Part shown: positions 1-4,994 of the stretch, piece by piece | How positions within the stretch are numbered: position 1 is the first letter of the stretch | How the letters are laid out: every line of letters begins with the position of its first letter | Source: an uncultured Clostridia bacterium | GTDB taxonomy: Bacteria; Bacillota; Clostridia; Oscillospirales; Oscillospiraceae | NCBI GenBank assembly: GCA_946060825.1 | Contig: CAMGPO010000051.1 | Location: forward strand, 1 to 7,510 | Reading direction: 5' to 3' | DNA length: 7,510 bases | Notes under the pieces: model-generated | The model's database searches: none | Told to the model about the DNA's origin: nothing | Seen by the model: the letters and a program-made list of their open reading frames with translations, nothing else | Translations under genes and position numbers: made by a program

Positions 1-94
1 CAACCTTTTTCTGGAAATCCTCCCGGTACTCGCCCTTGATGAGCGTCTCGAAGGGCACGCGGGTCTCAGCGGCAGCCGGTTTTGTCTCTGCCAT
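1..94 (-). CDS. Unrecognised protein, N-terminal fragment only
   Basis: The gene is read leftward and only its first 31 codons lie in the window; it continues beyond position 1. The start is the ATG at 94-92, preceded by a strong ribosome binding site AAAGGAG (106-100) with a 5-nt spacer. The visible peptide begins MAETKPAAAETRVPFETLI and continues with a charged stretch ending in EDFQKKV. It has no signal peptide or membrane segment. An alanine/threonine-rich tail followed by an F-x-x-L-I-K-G-E-Y pattern is reminiscent of the N-termini of phage scaffold-like proteins, but this is only a weak impression and no function is assigned. The gene has its own promoter about 250 bp upstream and an unusually long, structured leader. 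Confidence is high that it is a real coding start and very low on its identity. Confidence 0.7.
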   Translation of the reverse strand, partial: MAETKPAAAETRVPFETLIKGEYREDFQKKV

Positions 95-206
95 TGCAGC
101 TCCTTTCCCGGCGGCGGTATGTATTCGAATCGTGGCGTTTCAGGGCGCACTGCGCCGCGGTCAACGGCTCCCGCCCCCCTCCTGCCCGATCCTTCCGCCG
201 CCGCAT
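66..206 (-). CDS. Possible 46-codon upstream ORF overlapping the left-edge gene
   Basis: An ATG at 206-204 is preceded by AAGGA (217-213) with a 6-nt spacer. It opens a 46-residue frame ending at TGA 68-66, so it overlaps the start of the left-edge gene (ATG at 94) by 29 bases in a different frame. The peptide is very basic (it begins MRRRKDR) and contains KRHDS, which comes from the 17-nt repeat. Most of the Shine-Dalgarno sequence lies in the 3' arm of the hairpin at 211-225, so its exposure could depend on RNA folding. No family is recognised. It may be a regulatory uORF, or simply a chance frame in GC-rich leader RNA. Confidence 0.25.
   Translation of the reverse strand: MRRRKDRAGGGREPLTAAQCALKRHDSNTYRRRERSCNGRDKTGCR
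125..141. repeat. 17-bp direct repeat, copy A
   Basis: The plus-strand sequence TCGAATCGTGGCGTTTC occurs exactly here and again at 244-260, in the same orientation, within the leader of the left-edge gene. A shorter 9-base core (CGAATCGTG) appears a third time at 225-233. Copy A lies about 30 bp upstream of the start codon of the left-edge gene. Confidence 0.8.
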
Positions 207-243
207 GACAGTTCCTTACGGGAACGAATCGTGATGGATATTC

Positions 244-260
244 TCGAATCGTGGCGTTTC
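244..260. repeat. 17-bp direct repeat, copy B
   Basis: This is an exact copy of the motif at 125-141. It abuts the compound stem at 260-300, sharing base 260 with its 3' arm on the minus strand. The 9-base core at 225-233 is immediately next to it, so the leader holds two close copies and one distant copy. Confidence 0.8.
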
Positions 261-344
261 GTCGGGAAAAATCAGGCCGCGTGGAGACACGGCCCCGACG
301 GCGATCCGCCGCTCTGTCACTTGAGGTGACGACTCTGTATTGAT

Positions 345-373
345 ATAATAACATAACGTGTCATATTTGTCAA
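345..373 (-). promoter_or_regulatory. Near-consensus sigma-A promoter for the left-edge gene
   Basis: On the minus strand, a perfect -35 box TTGACA (373-368) is followed by a 17-bp spacer and the -10 box TATTAT (350-345). Transcription should start near 338. The surrounding AT-rich stretch stands out sharply from the GC-rich flanks. This is the best-matching promoter in the window. Confidence 0.75.
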
Positions 374-381
374 GAGGTAAA

Positions 382-408
382 TTCACAAAATGTGAAAAAT
401 TTTTTCAC
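382..408. promoter_or_regulatory. Overlapping AT-rich palindromes upstream of promoter
   Basis: Two palindromes overlap here: TTCACA-AAA-TGTGAA at 382-396 and GTGAAAAA-T-TTTTTCAC at 392-408. They begin 9 bp upstream of the -35 box of the leftward promoter (368-373), where an activator or an UP-element would sit. The half-sites TGTGA/TCACA resemble those used by CRP/FNR-family regulators, but the spacing does not match the classic TGTGA-N6-TCACA arrangement. The second palindrome could also act as a weak terminator-like hairpin. The role is inferred only from position and symmetry. Confidence 0.4.
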
Positions 409-482
409 CCGCCACAGCACCACCCTTACAGGGCGTGGCGTTTGTTCCGCCGAAAGGGGACGCTGTGCAAACCGGGGGTGGC

Positions 483-504
483 GGCGGCTTGTGGGCAAGC
501 CGCC
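483..504. repeat. Perfect 9-bp GC-rich hairpin
   Basis: GGCGGCTTG (483-491) and CAAGCCGCC (496-504) are perfectly complementary, with a 4-base TGGG loop. No T-run follows, so it is not a canonical terminator. It sits just left of the inverted-repeat element at 525-680 and resembles a REP-like palindromic unit. Confidence 0.6.
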
Positions 505-524
505 CTACGGGGAAAACGTTCCGT

Positions 525-680
525 TGTCATTCTGAGGAGCGTATGCGACGAAGAATCTTTTGGAACAAGGTGCGGAAAGATTCTTCGGCCTGCGGCCTCA
601 CACCCGCTTGCAGGCGGGTGCTTCCGGAGCCAACCGAAAGATTCAAGATTCTTCGGGCATGAAAGACCCTCAGAATGACA
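525..680. repeat. 156-bp inverted-repeat element (MITE/REP-like)
   Basis: The ends are perfect 13-bp inverted repeats: TGTCATTCTGAGG at 525-537 and its complement at 668-680. Inside lie a second pair of inverted arms, GAAGAATCTTT (550-560) with AAAGATTCTTC (576-586); a further copy of AAGATTCTTC at 645-654; and a perfect 7-bp hairpin CACCCGC/GCGGGTG at 601-620. It encodes nothing convincing. The nested palindromic layout is that of a dispersed non-autonomous or REP-type repeat; sequences with TCATTCTGAG-type ends and a GATTCTTC core are, from general knowledge, common in gut Firmicutes genomes. No target-site duplication is evident at the ends, and other copies cannot be seen from one window. 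Confidence 0.6.
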
Positions 681-758
681 GGAATATTTCGGCCCTTAGA
701 CGGAGTGGGGCCGACCGACGAAGCACACGGGATTTCGCGCCCAAATCTCTGCGCCCCG

Positions 759-787
759 TTGACTTCATCGCAAAAAAGTGCTAAACT
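759..787 (+). promoter_or_regulatory. Sigma-A-type promoter of the aminotransferase gene
   Basis: TTGACT (759-764), a 17-bp spacer and TAAACT (782-787) give a good sigma-A match (5/6 in the -35; -10 weaker). Transcription would begin near 794, leaving a short leader of about 37 nt before the ATG at 831. The promoter lies inside the longer open frame that starts at 675, which supports the downstream start. Confidence 0.65.
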
Positions 788-830
788 GATGCAGGTATGC
801 CACTACGCCCCAAGAATCGAGGAATTTGTT

Positions 831-2000
831 ATGCAGGAAATGAGCAGAAAAAACCAGTACTTCACCGACTCCGTCATCCGGCGGATGACCCGGATCTCCC
901 TCGGCTGCGGTGCGATCAACCTGGCCCAGGGCTTCCCGGACTTTGATCCCCCCAAGGCCATGCTCGATCGCCTGAATGAGGTCGCCTACCAGGGCCCCCA
1001 TCAGTACCCGATCACCATGGGTGCGCCCAACTTCCGTCAGGCCCTGGCGAAGAAGTGCGGCCGCTTCATGGGCCGCACCCTCGACCCGGACACGGAGATT
1101 GTCGTCACCATCGGCTCCACCGAGGCCATGGTGGACACCATCTTCGCCCTGACCAACCCCGGTGACAAGATCGCCATGTTCTCCCCCTACTTTGAGAACT
1201 ACCGCGCCCAGGCCATCATGGCCCAGTGCGAGCCGGTCTTTATCCCGCTGGTGCCGCCGGAGTTCAACTTCGACCCCAACGTCCTGGAGGATGCCTTCAA
1301 GCAGGGCCTCAAGGCCATCCTGATCTGTAACCCCTCCAACCCCAGCGGCAAGGTGTTCACCTACGACGAGCTGAAGCTGATCGCCGACCTCTGCATCAAG
1401 TACGACGTCTACGCCATCATGGACGAGGTCTACGAGCACATCATCTACGAGGGCCATGTCCATACCTATATGAACAGCCTGCCGGGGATGTGGGAGCGGA
1501 CGGTGTCCTGCTCGTCCCTGTCCAAGACCTACTCGGTCACGGGCTGGCGGCTGGGCTACGCCATCGCGCCCAAGTACATCATGGACCGCATCAAGCAGTA
1601 CCACGACTTCAACACCGTCGGCTCGCCGTCGCCGCTGATGGAGGCCGCCGTCGTTGGCCTCGAGATGCCCGACAGCTACTATGCCGAGTTTGCCGCCCAC
1701 TACGCCCACATGAAGAAGCTGTTCACCGAGGGCCTGAGCCGCATCGGCATCCCCTATACGGACCCCCAGGGCGCGTATTTCGTTCTCGCGGACATCGGGC
1801 CGTTCCTGAAGAAGGGCCAGAGCGACGTGGAATTCTGCGAGGAGATGGCCCGGAAGGTCGGCGTGGCCTGCGTGCCCGGCACCTCCTTCTTCAATGAAAA
1901 GGGCATCAACAACATCGTGCGGATGCACTTTGCCAAGATGGACTCGACCCTGAACGAGGCCCTTGACCGCCTGAGCCACATCAAGGAAAAGATGGCCTGA
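831..2000 (+). CDS. Class I/II PLP-dependent aminotransferase
   Basis: This is a 389-residue cytosolic fold-type I aminotransferase that would transfer an amino group between an amino acid and a 2-oxo acid using pyridoxal phosphate. The start at 831 is chosen because GAGGAA (819-824) precedes it by 6 nt and a promoter ends at 787. Visible signatures are AINLAQGFPDF (residues 28-38, substrate-side loop), GSTEA (95-99, cofactor phosphate), CNPSNPSG (166-173, with PLP-contacting Asn170), MDEVY (197-201, Asp198 binding the pyridine nitrogen), SSLSKTYSVTGWRLGY (228-243, Schiff-base Lys232 and phosphate-binding Arg240), and VRMHFA (363-368, Arg364 for the substrate carboxylate). All catalytic residues are present and the length is normal. 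The family includes aspartate, aromatic, methionine and kynurenine aminotransferases, so the substrate cannot be fixed from sequence. It is a single-gene unit converging on the transporter operon. Confidence 0.95.
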   Translation: MQEMSRKNQYFTDSVIRRMTRISLGCGAINLAQGFPDFDPPKAMLDRLNEVAYQGPHQYPITMGAPNFRQALAKKCGRFMGRTLDPDTEIVVTIGSTEAMVDTIFALTNPGDKIAMFSPYFENYRAQAIMAQCEPVFIPLVPPEFNFDPNVLEDAFKQGLKAILICNPSNPSGKVFTYDELKLIADLCIKYDVYAIMDEVYEHIIYEGHVHTYMNSLPGMWERTVSCSSLSKTYSVTGWRLGYAIAPKYIMDRIKQYHDFNTVGSPSPLMEAAVVGLEMPDSYYAEFAAHYAHMKKLFTEGLSRIGIPYTDPQGAYFVLADIGPFLKKGQSDVEFCEEMARKVGVACVPGTSFFNEKGINNIVRMHFAKMDSTLNEALDRLSHIKEKMA

Positions 2001-2011
2001 CCCCAGACAGC

Positions 2012-2049
2012 AAAAAAAACGGCATGACCGGACGGTCATGCTGTTTTTT
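2012..2049. terminator. Bidirectional rho-independent terminator
   Basis: A 10-bp stem (2020-2029 with 2034-2043, one G-U pair, loop GGAC) is flanked by eight A on the left and six T on the right, so it can terminate transcription from either side. It serves the aminotransferase gene (stop at 2000) and the leftward transporter operon, whose final stop codon (2038-2036) lies inside the hairpin's right arm. Confidence 0.9.
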
Positions 2050-2890
2050 CTGTTTCCGCGGGACATTTCAATTCCAGCGTGTGATACGCCACCAGCGTTA
2101 CGATGACCACGATGCAGCCCAGCAGGGAGAACACGCTGACCCGCTCTCCCAGCAGGAGGAAGGTCCAGAGAGGCGCCATGACCGGCTCCAGCATCGTGAT
2201 AAAGTTGGCCTGGAGGGAGGGCGTGGTCCCGATGCCTCTGGCGAAGCAGAGCCAGGCCACGGACCCGGCCGTGATACCGAAGAGCACCACCAGCCCGAGA
2301 TCCGTCAGGGGCGCTGCACGGACGGAGCCGCTGACAAAGACCCAGGGCAGCAGCAGGAAGTAAAAGGCATTGCCGAGCACCACCGAATCCACGGCGTCAG
2401 CCCCCGGCAGGCGGCTGCCGTAGAACACCCCGGCATAGAACAGGGCCGAGGTCATGGCCATGACGTTGCCCCAGAGGCCGCCGCTCTCAAAGCTGCCAAG
2501 GAAGGCCAGGGCGACGCCGCCGAACAGGATCAGACAGGTGAGCACGTCCCGCCGCCGGGGCAGCCGCTTCGCGGCGATGGACGAGAAGAGGATGATATAG
2601 AGCGGCGAGGTGTACTGCAGCACCGCCGCGTTGGCCGCCGTGGTATACCGGTTGGCCGCCACATAGAGCAGACCCTGGGCAAAGAAGCAGAAGGCCGTCA
2701 GCAGCTTGACCCGGTTCAGCTTGATCGGAAAGGGTCTGCGGACGGCGCTGATGACCGCGAAGGCCACAATGCCGCGGACGATGCCCGTGGAAAAGCCGTC
2801 CCACTGCACCGACTTGGTGAACAGTCCGCAGAGGCTCCAGAACAGGGCCGCCAGAAAGAGGTACACCGGCCCGCCCAGACACCGGCTCAC
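2036..2890 (-). CDS. EamA/DMT-superfamily permease
   Basis: This is a 284-residue inner-membrane protein with about ten predicted helices (near residues 8-27, 36-50, 62-79, 86-104, 113-132, 138-157, 168-187, 197-216, 226-247, 252-271), arranged as two tandem EamA repeats of five. Family-typical signatures close the fourth helix of the first half (NAAVLQYTSPLYIILFS, 87-103) and the matching helix of the second (LEPVMAPLWTFLLLGER, 234-250). Members export amino acids or other small metabolites by secondary transport; the substrate here is unknown. The start is a GTG (2890-2888) overlapping the TGA of the upstream ABC exporter in GTGA, with GGAGGAG 5 nt upstream, so translation is probably coupled. 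A GTG nine codons in is less well placed. The C-terminus ends in a short polar tail (about 273-284). Confidence 0.92.
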   Translation of the reverse strand: MSRCLGGPVYLFLAALFWSLCGLFTKSVQWDGFSTGIVRGIVAFAVISAVRRPFPIKLNRVKLLTAFCFFAQGLLYVAANRYTTAANAAVLQYTSPLYIILFSSIAAKRLPRRRDVLTCLILFGGVALAFLGSFESGGLWGNVMAMTSALFYAGVFYGSRLPGADAVDSVVLGNAFYFLLLPWVFVSGSVRAAPLTDLGLVVLFGITAGSVAWLCFARGIGTTPSLQANFITMLEPVMAPLWTFLLLGERVSVFSLLGCIVVIVTLVAYHTLELKCPAETEKTA

Positions 2891-4653
2891 GCAGTCTCCT
2901 CCGTTCTCGCCAGACGGGTCTGGGTCTCATAGAGGGCGGCGTACATCCCGTTCCGGGCCAGAAGGGCCGCGTGGCTGCCCTCCTCGGCAATCCGGCCGCC
3001 GGCGATCACCAGGATCCGGCCGGCGCTGCGGATGGTGGAGAGGCGATGGGCGATGATGAGGGTCGTGCGGCCCTCGGAGAGGGCGTCGAAGGCCTTCTGG
3101 ATCTTCGCCTCGGTCACGCTGTCCAGGGCCGAGGTGGCCTCGTCGAGGATCAGCACCGGCGGGTTTTTCAGGAAGATCCGGGCGATGGCGATCCGCTGCT
3201 TCTGGCCGCCGGAGAGCAGCGCGCCCCGCTCGCCCACGTAGGTGTGGAAGCCCTCGGGCATCTGCTGGATGTCGTCGTAGATCTCCGCCTTCCGGGCCGC
3301 CTCCTCGACCTCCGCGTCCGTGGCGTCCGGACGGCCGTAGCGGATGTTTTCGAGGATGCTGTCGGCAAAGAGGAAGACATCCTGCTGGACGATGCCGATG
3401 CTCCGCCGCAGGGACTGCTGGGTCACGGTGCGGACGTCATGGCCGTCCACGGAGATGCTGCCGGCGCAGACGTCATAGAACCGCGGAATGAGCTGGCAGA
3501 GGGTGGTCTTGCCGCCGCCGGAGGGGCCGACCACGGCCACGGTCTCGCCCGGCTCGACCGTCAGGGACACGTCGTTCAGCACGTCGGGGTCGTCGCCGTA
3601 GGCAAAGGTCACATGGTCGACCTCGATTTTGCCCTGCACCTGCTCCAGCTCCGCCGCGTCCGGGGCGTCCTGAATCGTCGGCTCCATCTCCATCACGTCG
3701 ACAAAGCGCTGCAGGCCGGCAAAGCCGGAGGCGAACAGCTCGGAGAAGTTGGAGAGCTTGCGGATCGGGTTGACAAAGGTGGAGACATAGAGGCTGAAGG
3801 TGATGAGGTCGATATAGTTCAGCTCATCGAGCATGATGAGCCAGCCGCCGACGGTGATGACCGCCACGGAGAGGATGCAGAGGAAGAACTCCATGGTGGC
3901 GTTGAAGCGGCCCATGGCCTTGTGGAAGGAGCGCTTGGCCGTCTTGTACTGGTTGTTGGCCGCGTCGAACTTCTCCGACTCCATCTCCTCGTTGGCAAAG
4001 GCCTTGGCCGTGCGGATGCCGGAGAGGCCGGACTCGATGTCCGTGTTGATGACGGCGACCTTCTGCTTGACGGACCGGGAGGCGTCCCGCATGGCCCGGC
4101 GCTGGCGCATGACCACGGCCAGGAAGATGGGCAGGATGATGGCCACCACGAGGGCGAGCCGCCACTCGATCGTGAACATGACCACCAGGGAGCCGAGGAT
4201 CGTGGCCGCCGAGGTCAGCAGGTCCTCCGGGCCGTGGTGGGCCAGCTCCACCAGCTCAAAGAGGTCGCTGGTCAGGCGGCTCATGAGCTGACCGGTCCGG
4301 TTGCGGTCGAAGAAGTCGAAGCCCATGGTCTGAATGTGGTTGTAGAGGTCCCGGCGGATGTCGGCCTCAACGCGGATGCCGAAGGTGTGGCCCCAGTAGC
4401 CGATGATATACTGGAGGCCCGCCCGCAGCAGATAGGCCAGCACGACCAGGCCCATGACCACGAAGAACACCGTGAACATCCGGTTGGGCAGCATATCATA
4501 CATGGCCTTCCGGGAGATCAGGGGATAGGCCAGGTCGATGGCCGCCACCAGAACGGCGCAGGTGATGTCCACCAGAAACAGCTTCCAGTGGGGACGGAAG
4601 TAGGAGAGGAATATCCGGAGCAGGCCGGGCTTCCTCGTTTGATTCGTTTTCAT
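2887..4653 (-). CDS. ABC exporter half-transporter (ABCB/MsbA-like, fused TMD-NBD)
   Basis: This 588-residue protein carries an exporter-type membrane domain fused to an ATPase and should act as a dimer that drives export of lipids, drugs or peptides. Six helices are visible (about 24-45, 60-80, 145-165, 166-183, 253-274, 281-298). The nucleotide-binding domain has every motif intact: A-loop Tyr352, Walker A GPSGGGKTT (376-384), Q-loop Gln424, signature LSGGQ (480-484), Walker B LILDE (501-505) with catalytic Glu505, D-loop SALD (508-511) and switch His536. It is therefore probably active. The start at 4653 was chosen because the promoter at 4691-4719 would start transcription near 4684, ruling out longer frames. 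The ribosome binding site is suboptimal (GTGAGG about 12 nt upstream). It is first in an operon with the EamA permease. The substrate is unknown; it may be a homodimer, since no partner half-transporter is adjacent. Confidence 0.93.
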   Translation of the reverse strand: MKTNQTRKPGLLRIFLSYFRPHWKLFLVDITCAVLVAAIDLAYPLISRKAMYDMLPNRMFTVFFVVMGLVVLAYLLRAGLQYIIGYWGHTFGIRVEADIRRDLYNHIQTMGFDFFDRNRTGQLMSRLTSDLFELVELAHHGPEDLLTSAATILGSLVVMFTIEWRLALVVAIILPIFLAVVMRQRRAMRDASRSVKQKVAVINTDIESGLSGIRTAKAFANEEMESEKFDAANNQYKTAKRSFHKAMGRFNATMEFFLCILSVAVITVGGWLIMLDELNYIDLITFSLYVSTFVNPIRKLSNFSELFASGFAGLQRFVDVMEMEPTIQDAPDAAELEQVQGKIEVDHVTFAYGDDPDVLNDVSLTVEPGETVAVVGPSGGGKTTLCQLIPRFYDVCAGSISVDGHDVRTVTQQSLRRSIGIVQQDVFLFADSILENIRYGRPDATDAEVEEAARKAEIYDDIQQMPEGFHTYVGERGALLSGGQKQRIAIARIFLKNPPVLILDEATSALDSVTEAKIQKAFDALSEGRTTLIIAHRLSTIRSAGRILVIAGGRIAEEGSHAALLARNGMYAALYETQTRLARTEETA

Positions 4654-4690
4654 ATTGCTTTTTTGCCTCACTTTATGATGTTTCATTCCT

Positions 4691-4719
4691 ATTCTAGAGC
4701 AAAACGCCGCTGTTTTCAA
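4691..4719 (-). promoter_or_regulatory. Promoter of the ABC exporter/EamA operon
   Basis: On the minus strand, TTGAAA (4719-4714), a 17-bp spacer and TAGAAT (4696-4691) make a good sigma-A promoter. Transcription would start near 4684, about 30 nt before the exporter ATG at 4653. This excludes the in-frame ATG codons at 4686 and further upstream as natural starts. Confidence 0.65.
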
Positions 4720-4883
4720 CCGTAAAACTGCACACATTTGCCGGTAACAGACAGGCCAAACCGATTTGTAACCCAACTGTAATCGCCGTTTCGACAATTT
4801 CCACAAAGTTTCGCCTTCGTTTTTCATAAAACTGAAAGAATCGAAAAAAAGCGCCGGAGAGGCTTCCCTTTTTCGGCAGACTG

Positions 4884-4892
4884 TGATACAAT
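4884..4892 (+). promoter_or_regulatory. Candidate extended -10 promoter of the CHAP hydrolase gene
   Basis: TGATACAAT contains an extended -10 (TG-N-TACAAT; -10 box at 4887-4892). No good -35 lies 17 bp upstream, which fits an extended -10 promoter or an activator-dependent one. Transcription would start near 4899, giving a leader of about 95 nt before the ATG at 4995. Confidence 0.4.
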
Positions 4893-4994
4893 TTTGTTAC
4901 CGTAATGTAAATGTTCTGTTCCGTCCGGCGCGGCTGCCGCCCGGGCGCCTCTCTTCCCCGCACCCAGTCCGCACTTGTCTTAAAGGAGTTCAGC

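Larger units (their letters stand above)
95..338 (-). promoter_or_regulatory. Long structured 5' leader of the left-edge gene
   Basis: About 245 nt separate the predicted transcription start (near 338) from the ATG at 94. Read on the minus strand, the leader contains several stems. A 5-bp hairpin lies at 316-330 (GTCAC/GTGAC). A compound stem at 260-300 pairs 294-300 with 260-266 (7 bp, CGTCGGG/CCCGACG) and encloses a second stem, 288-293 with 276-281 (one G-U pair), with a 6-nt loop and a 9-nt one-sided bulge at 267-275. A third hairpin lies at 211-225 (GTTCC/GGAAC). A 17-nt motif occurs twice. It does not match a riboswitch or T-box consensus that I can recognise. The length and structure suggest post-transcriptional control, which is inference. 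Confidence 0.45.
374..758. other. Non-coding intergenic region with hairpins and a palindromic repeat
   Basis: I see no credible gene between the leftward promoter and the aminotransferase promoter. From left to right it holds the overlapping palindromes (382-408), an imperfect hairpin at 420-438 enclosed by CACAGC/GCTGTG arms (413-418 and 462-467), a perfect 9-bp hairpin (483-504), and the inverted-repeat element (525-680). Open frames across it lack ribosome binding sites and family-like sequence. The density of secondary structure suggests accumulated non-coding repeats between two divergent transcription units. Confidence 0.6.
4654..4994. other. Divergent intergenic region between exporter operon and CHAP gene
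   Basis: This 341-bp AT-richer stretch separates two diverging transcription units and holds the leftward promoter at 4691-4719 and the candidate rightward promoter at 4884-4892. Between them (4720-4883) I see no gene and no strong hairpin, only several short TTTCG/CGAAA motifs (for example near 4789, 4809 and 4842) of unknown meaning. A short palindrome TTAC-C-GTAA (4897-4905) lies just downstream of the rightward -10 box and could be an operator. Confidence 0.5.

Noticed and set aside
125..260. CRISPR-like repeats
   Set aside because: Only two exact copies plus a partial one, with unequal spacing and no further array; spacer-repeat periodicity is absent.
36..329. 97-codon plus-strand frame at the left edge
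   Set aside because: It runs antisense to the left-edge gene start and its leader, lacks a ribosome binding site, and has no recognisable sequence.
95..338. Known riboswitch or T-box in the leader
   Set aside because: I looked for the T-box GGGTGGNACCGCG segment and for cobalamin, tetrahydrofolate and other familiar cores and saw none; it remains unclassified.
358..784. Short plus-strand frames across the intergenic repeat region
   Set aside because: They are built from the palindromic repeats and hairpins, are Arg/Pro/Ser-rich, overlap each other, and lack credible starts.
675..830. N-terminal extension of the aminotransferase by 52 codons
   Set aside because: The extension crosses the repeat end (668-680) and the promoter at 759-787, and shows no family similarity; the ATG at 831 has a good ribosome binding site.
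765..2066. 433-codon minus-strand open frame opposite the aminotransferase
   Set aside because: It is low-complexity (His, Gly, Val, Asp-rich), has no family-like motif, and is explained by C/G-ending codons on the plus strand removing stops.
2024..2932. Plus-strand open frames opposite the permease and exporter (also 2971-4725)
   Set aside because: Both are Gln/Gly/Arg/His-rich antisense frames with no ribosome binding site logic; the minus-strand frames carry complete, conserved transporter motifs.
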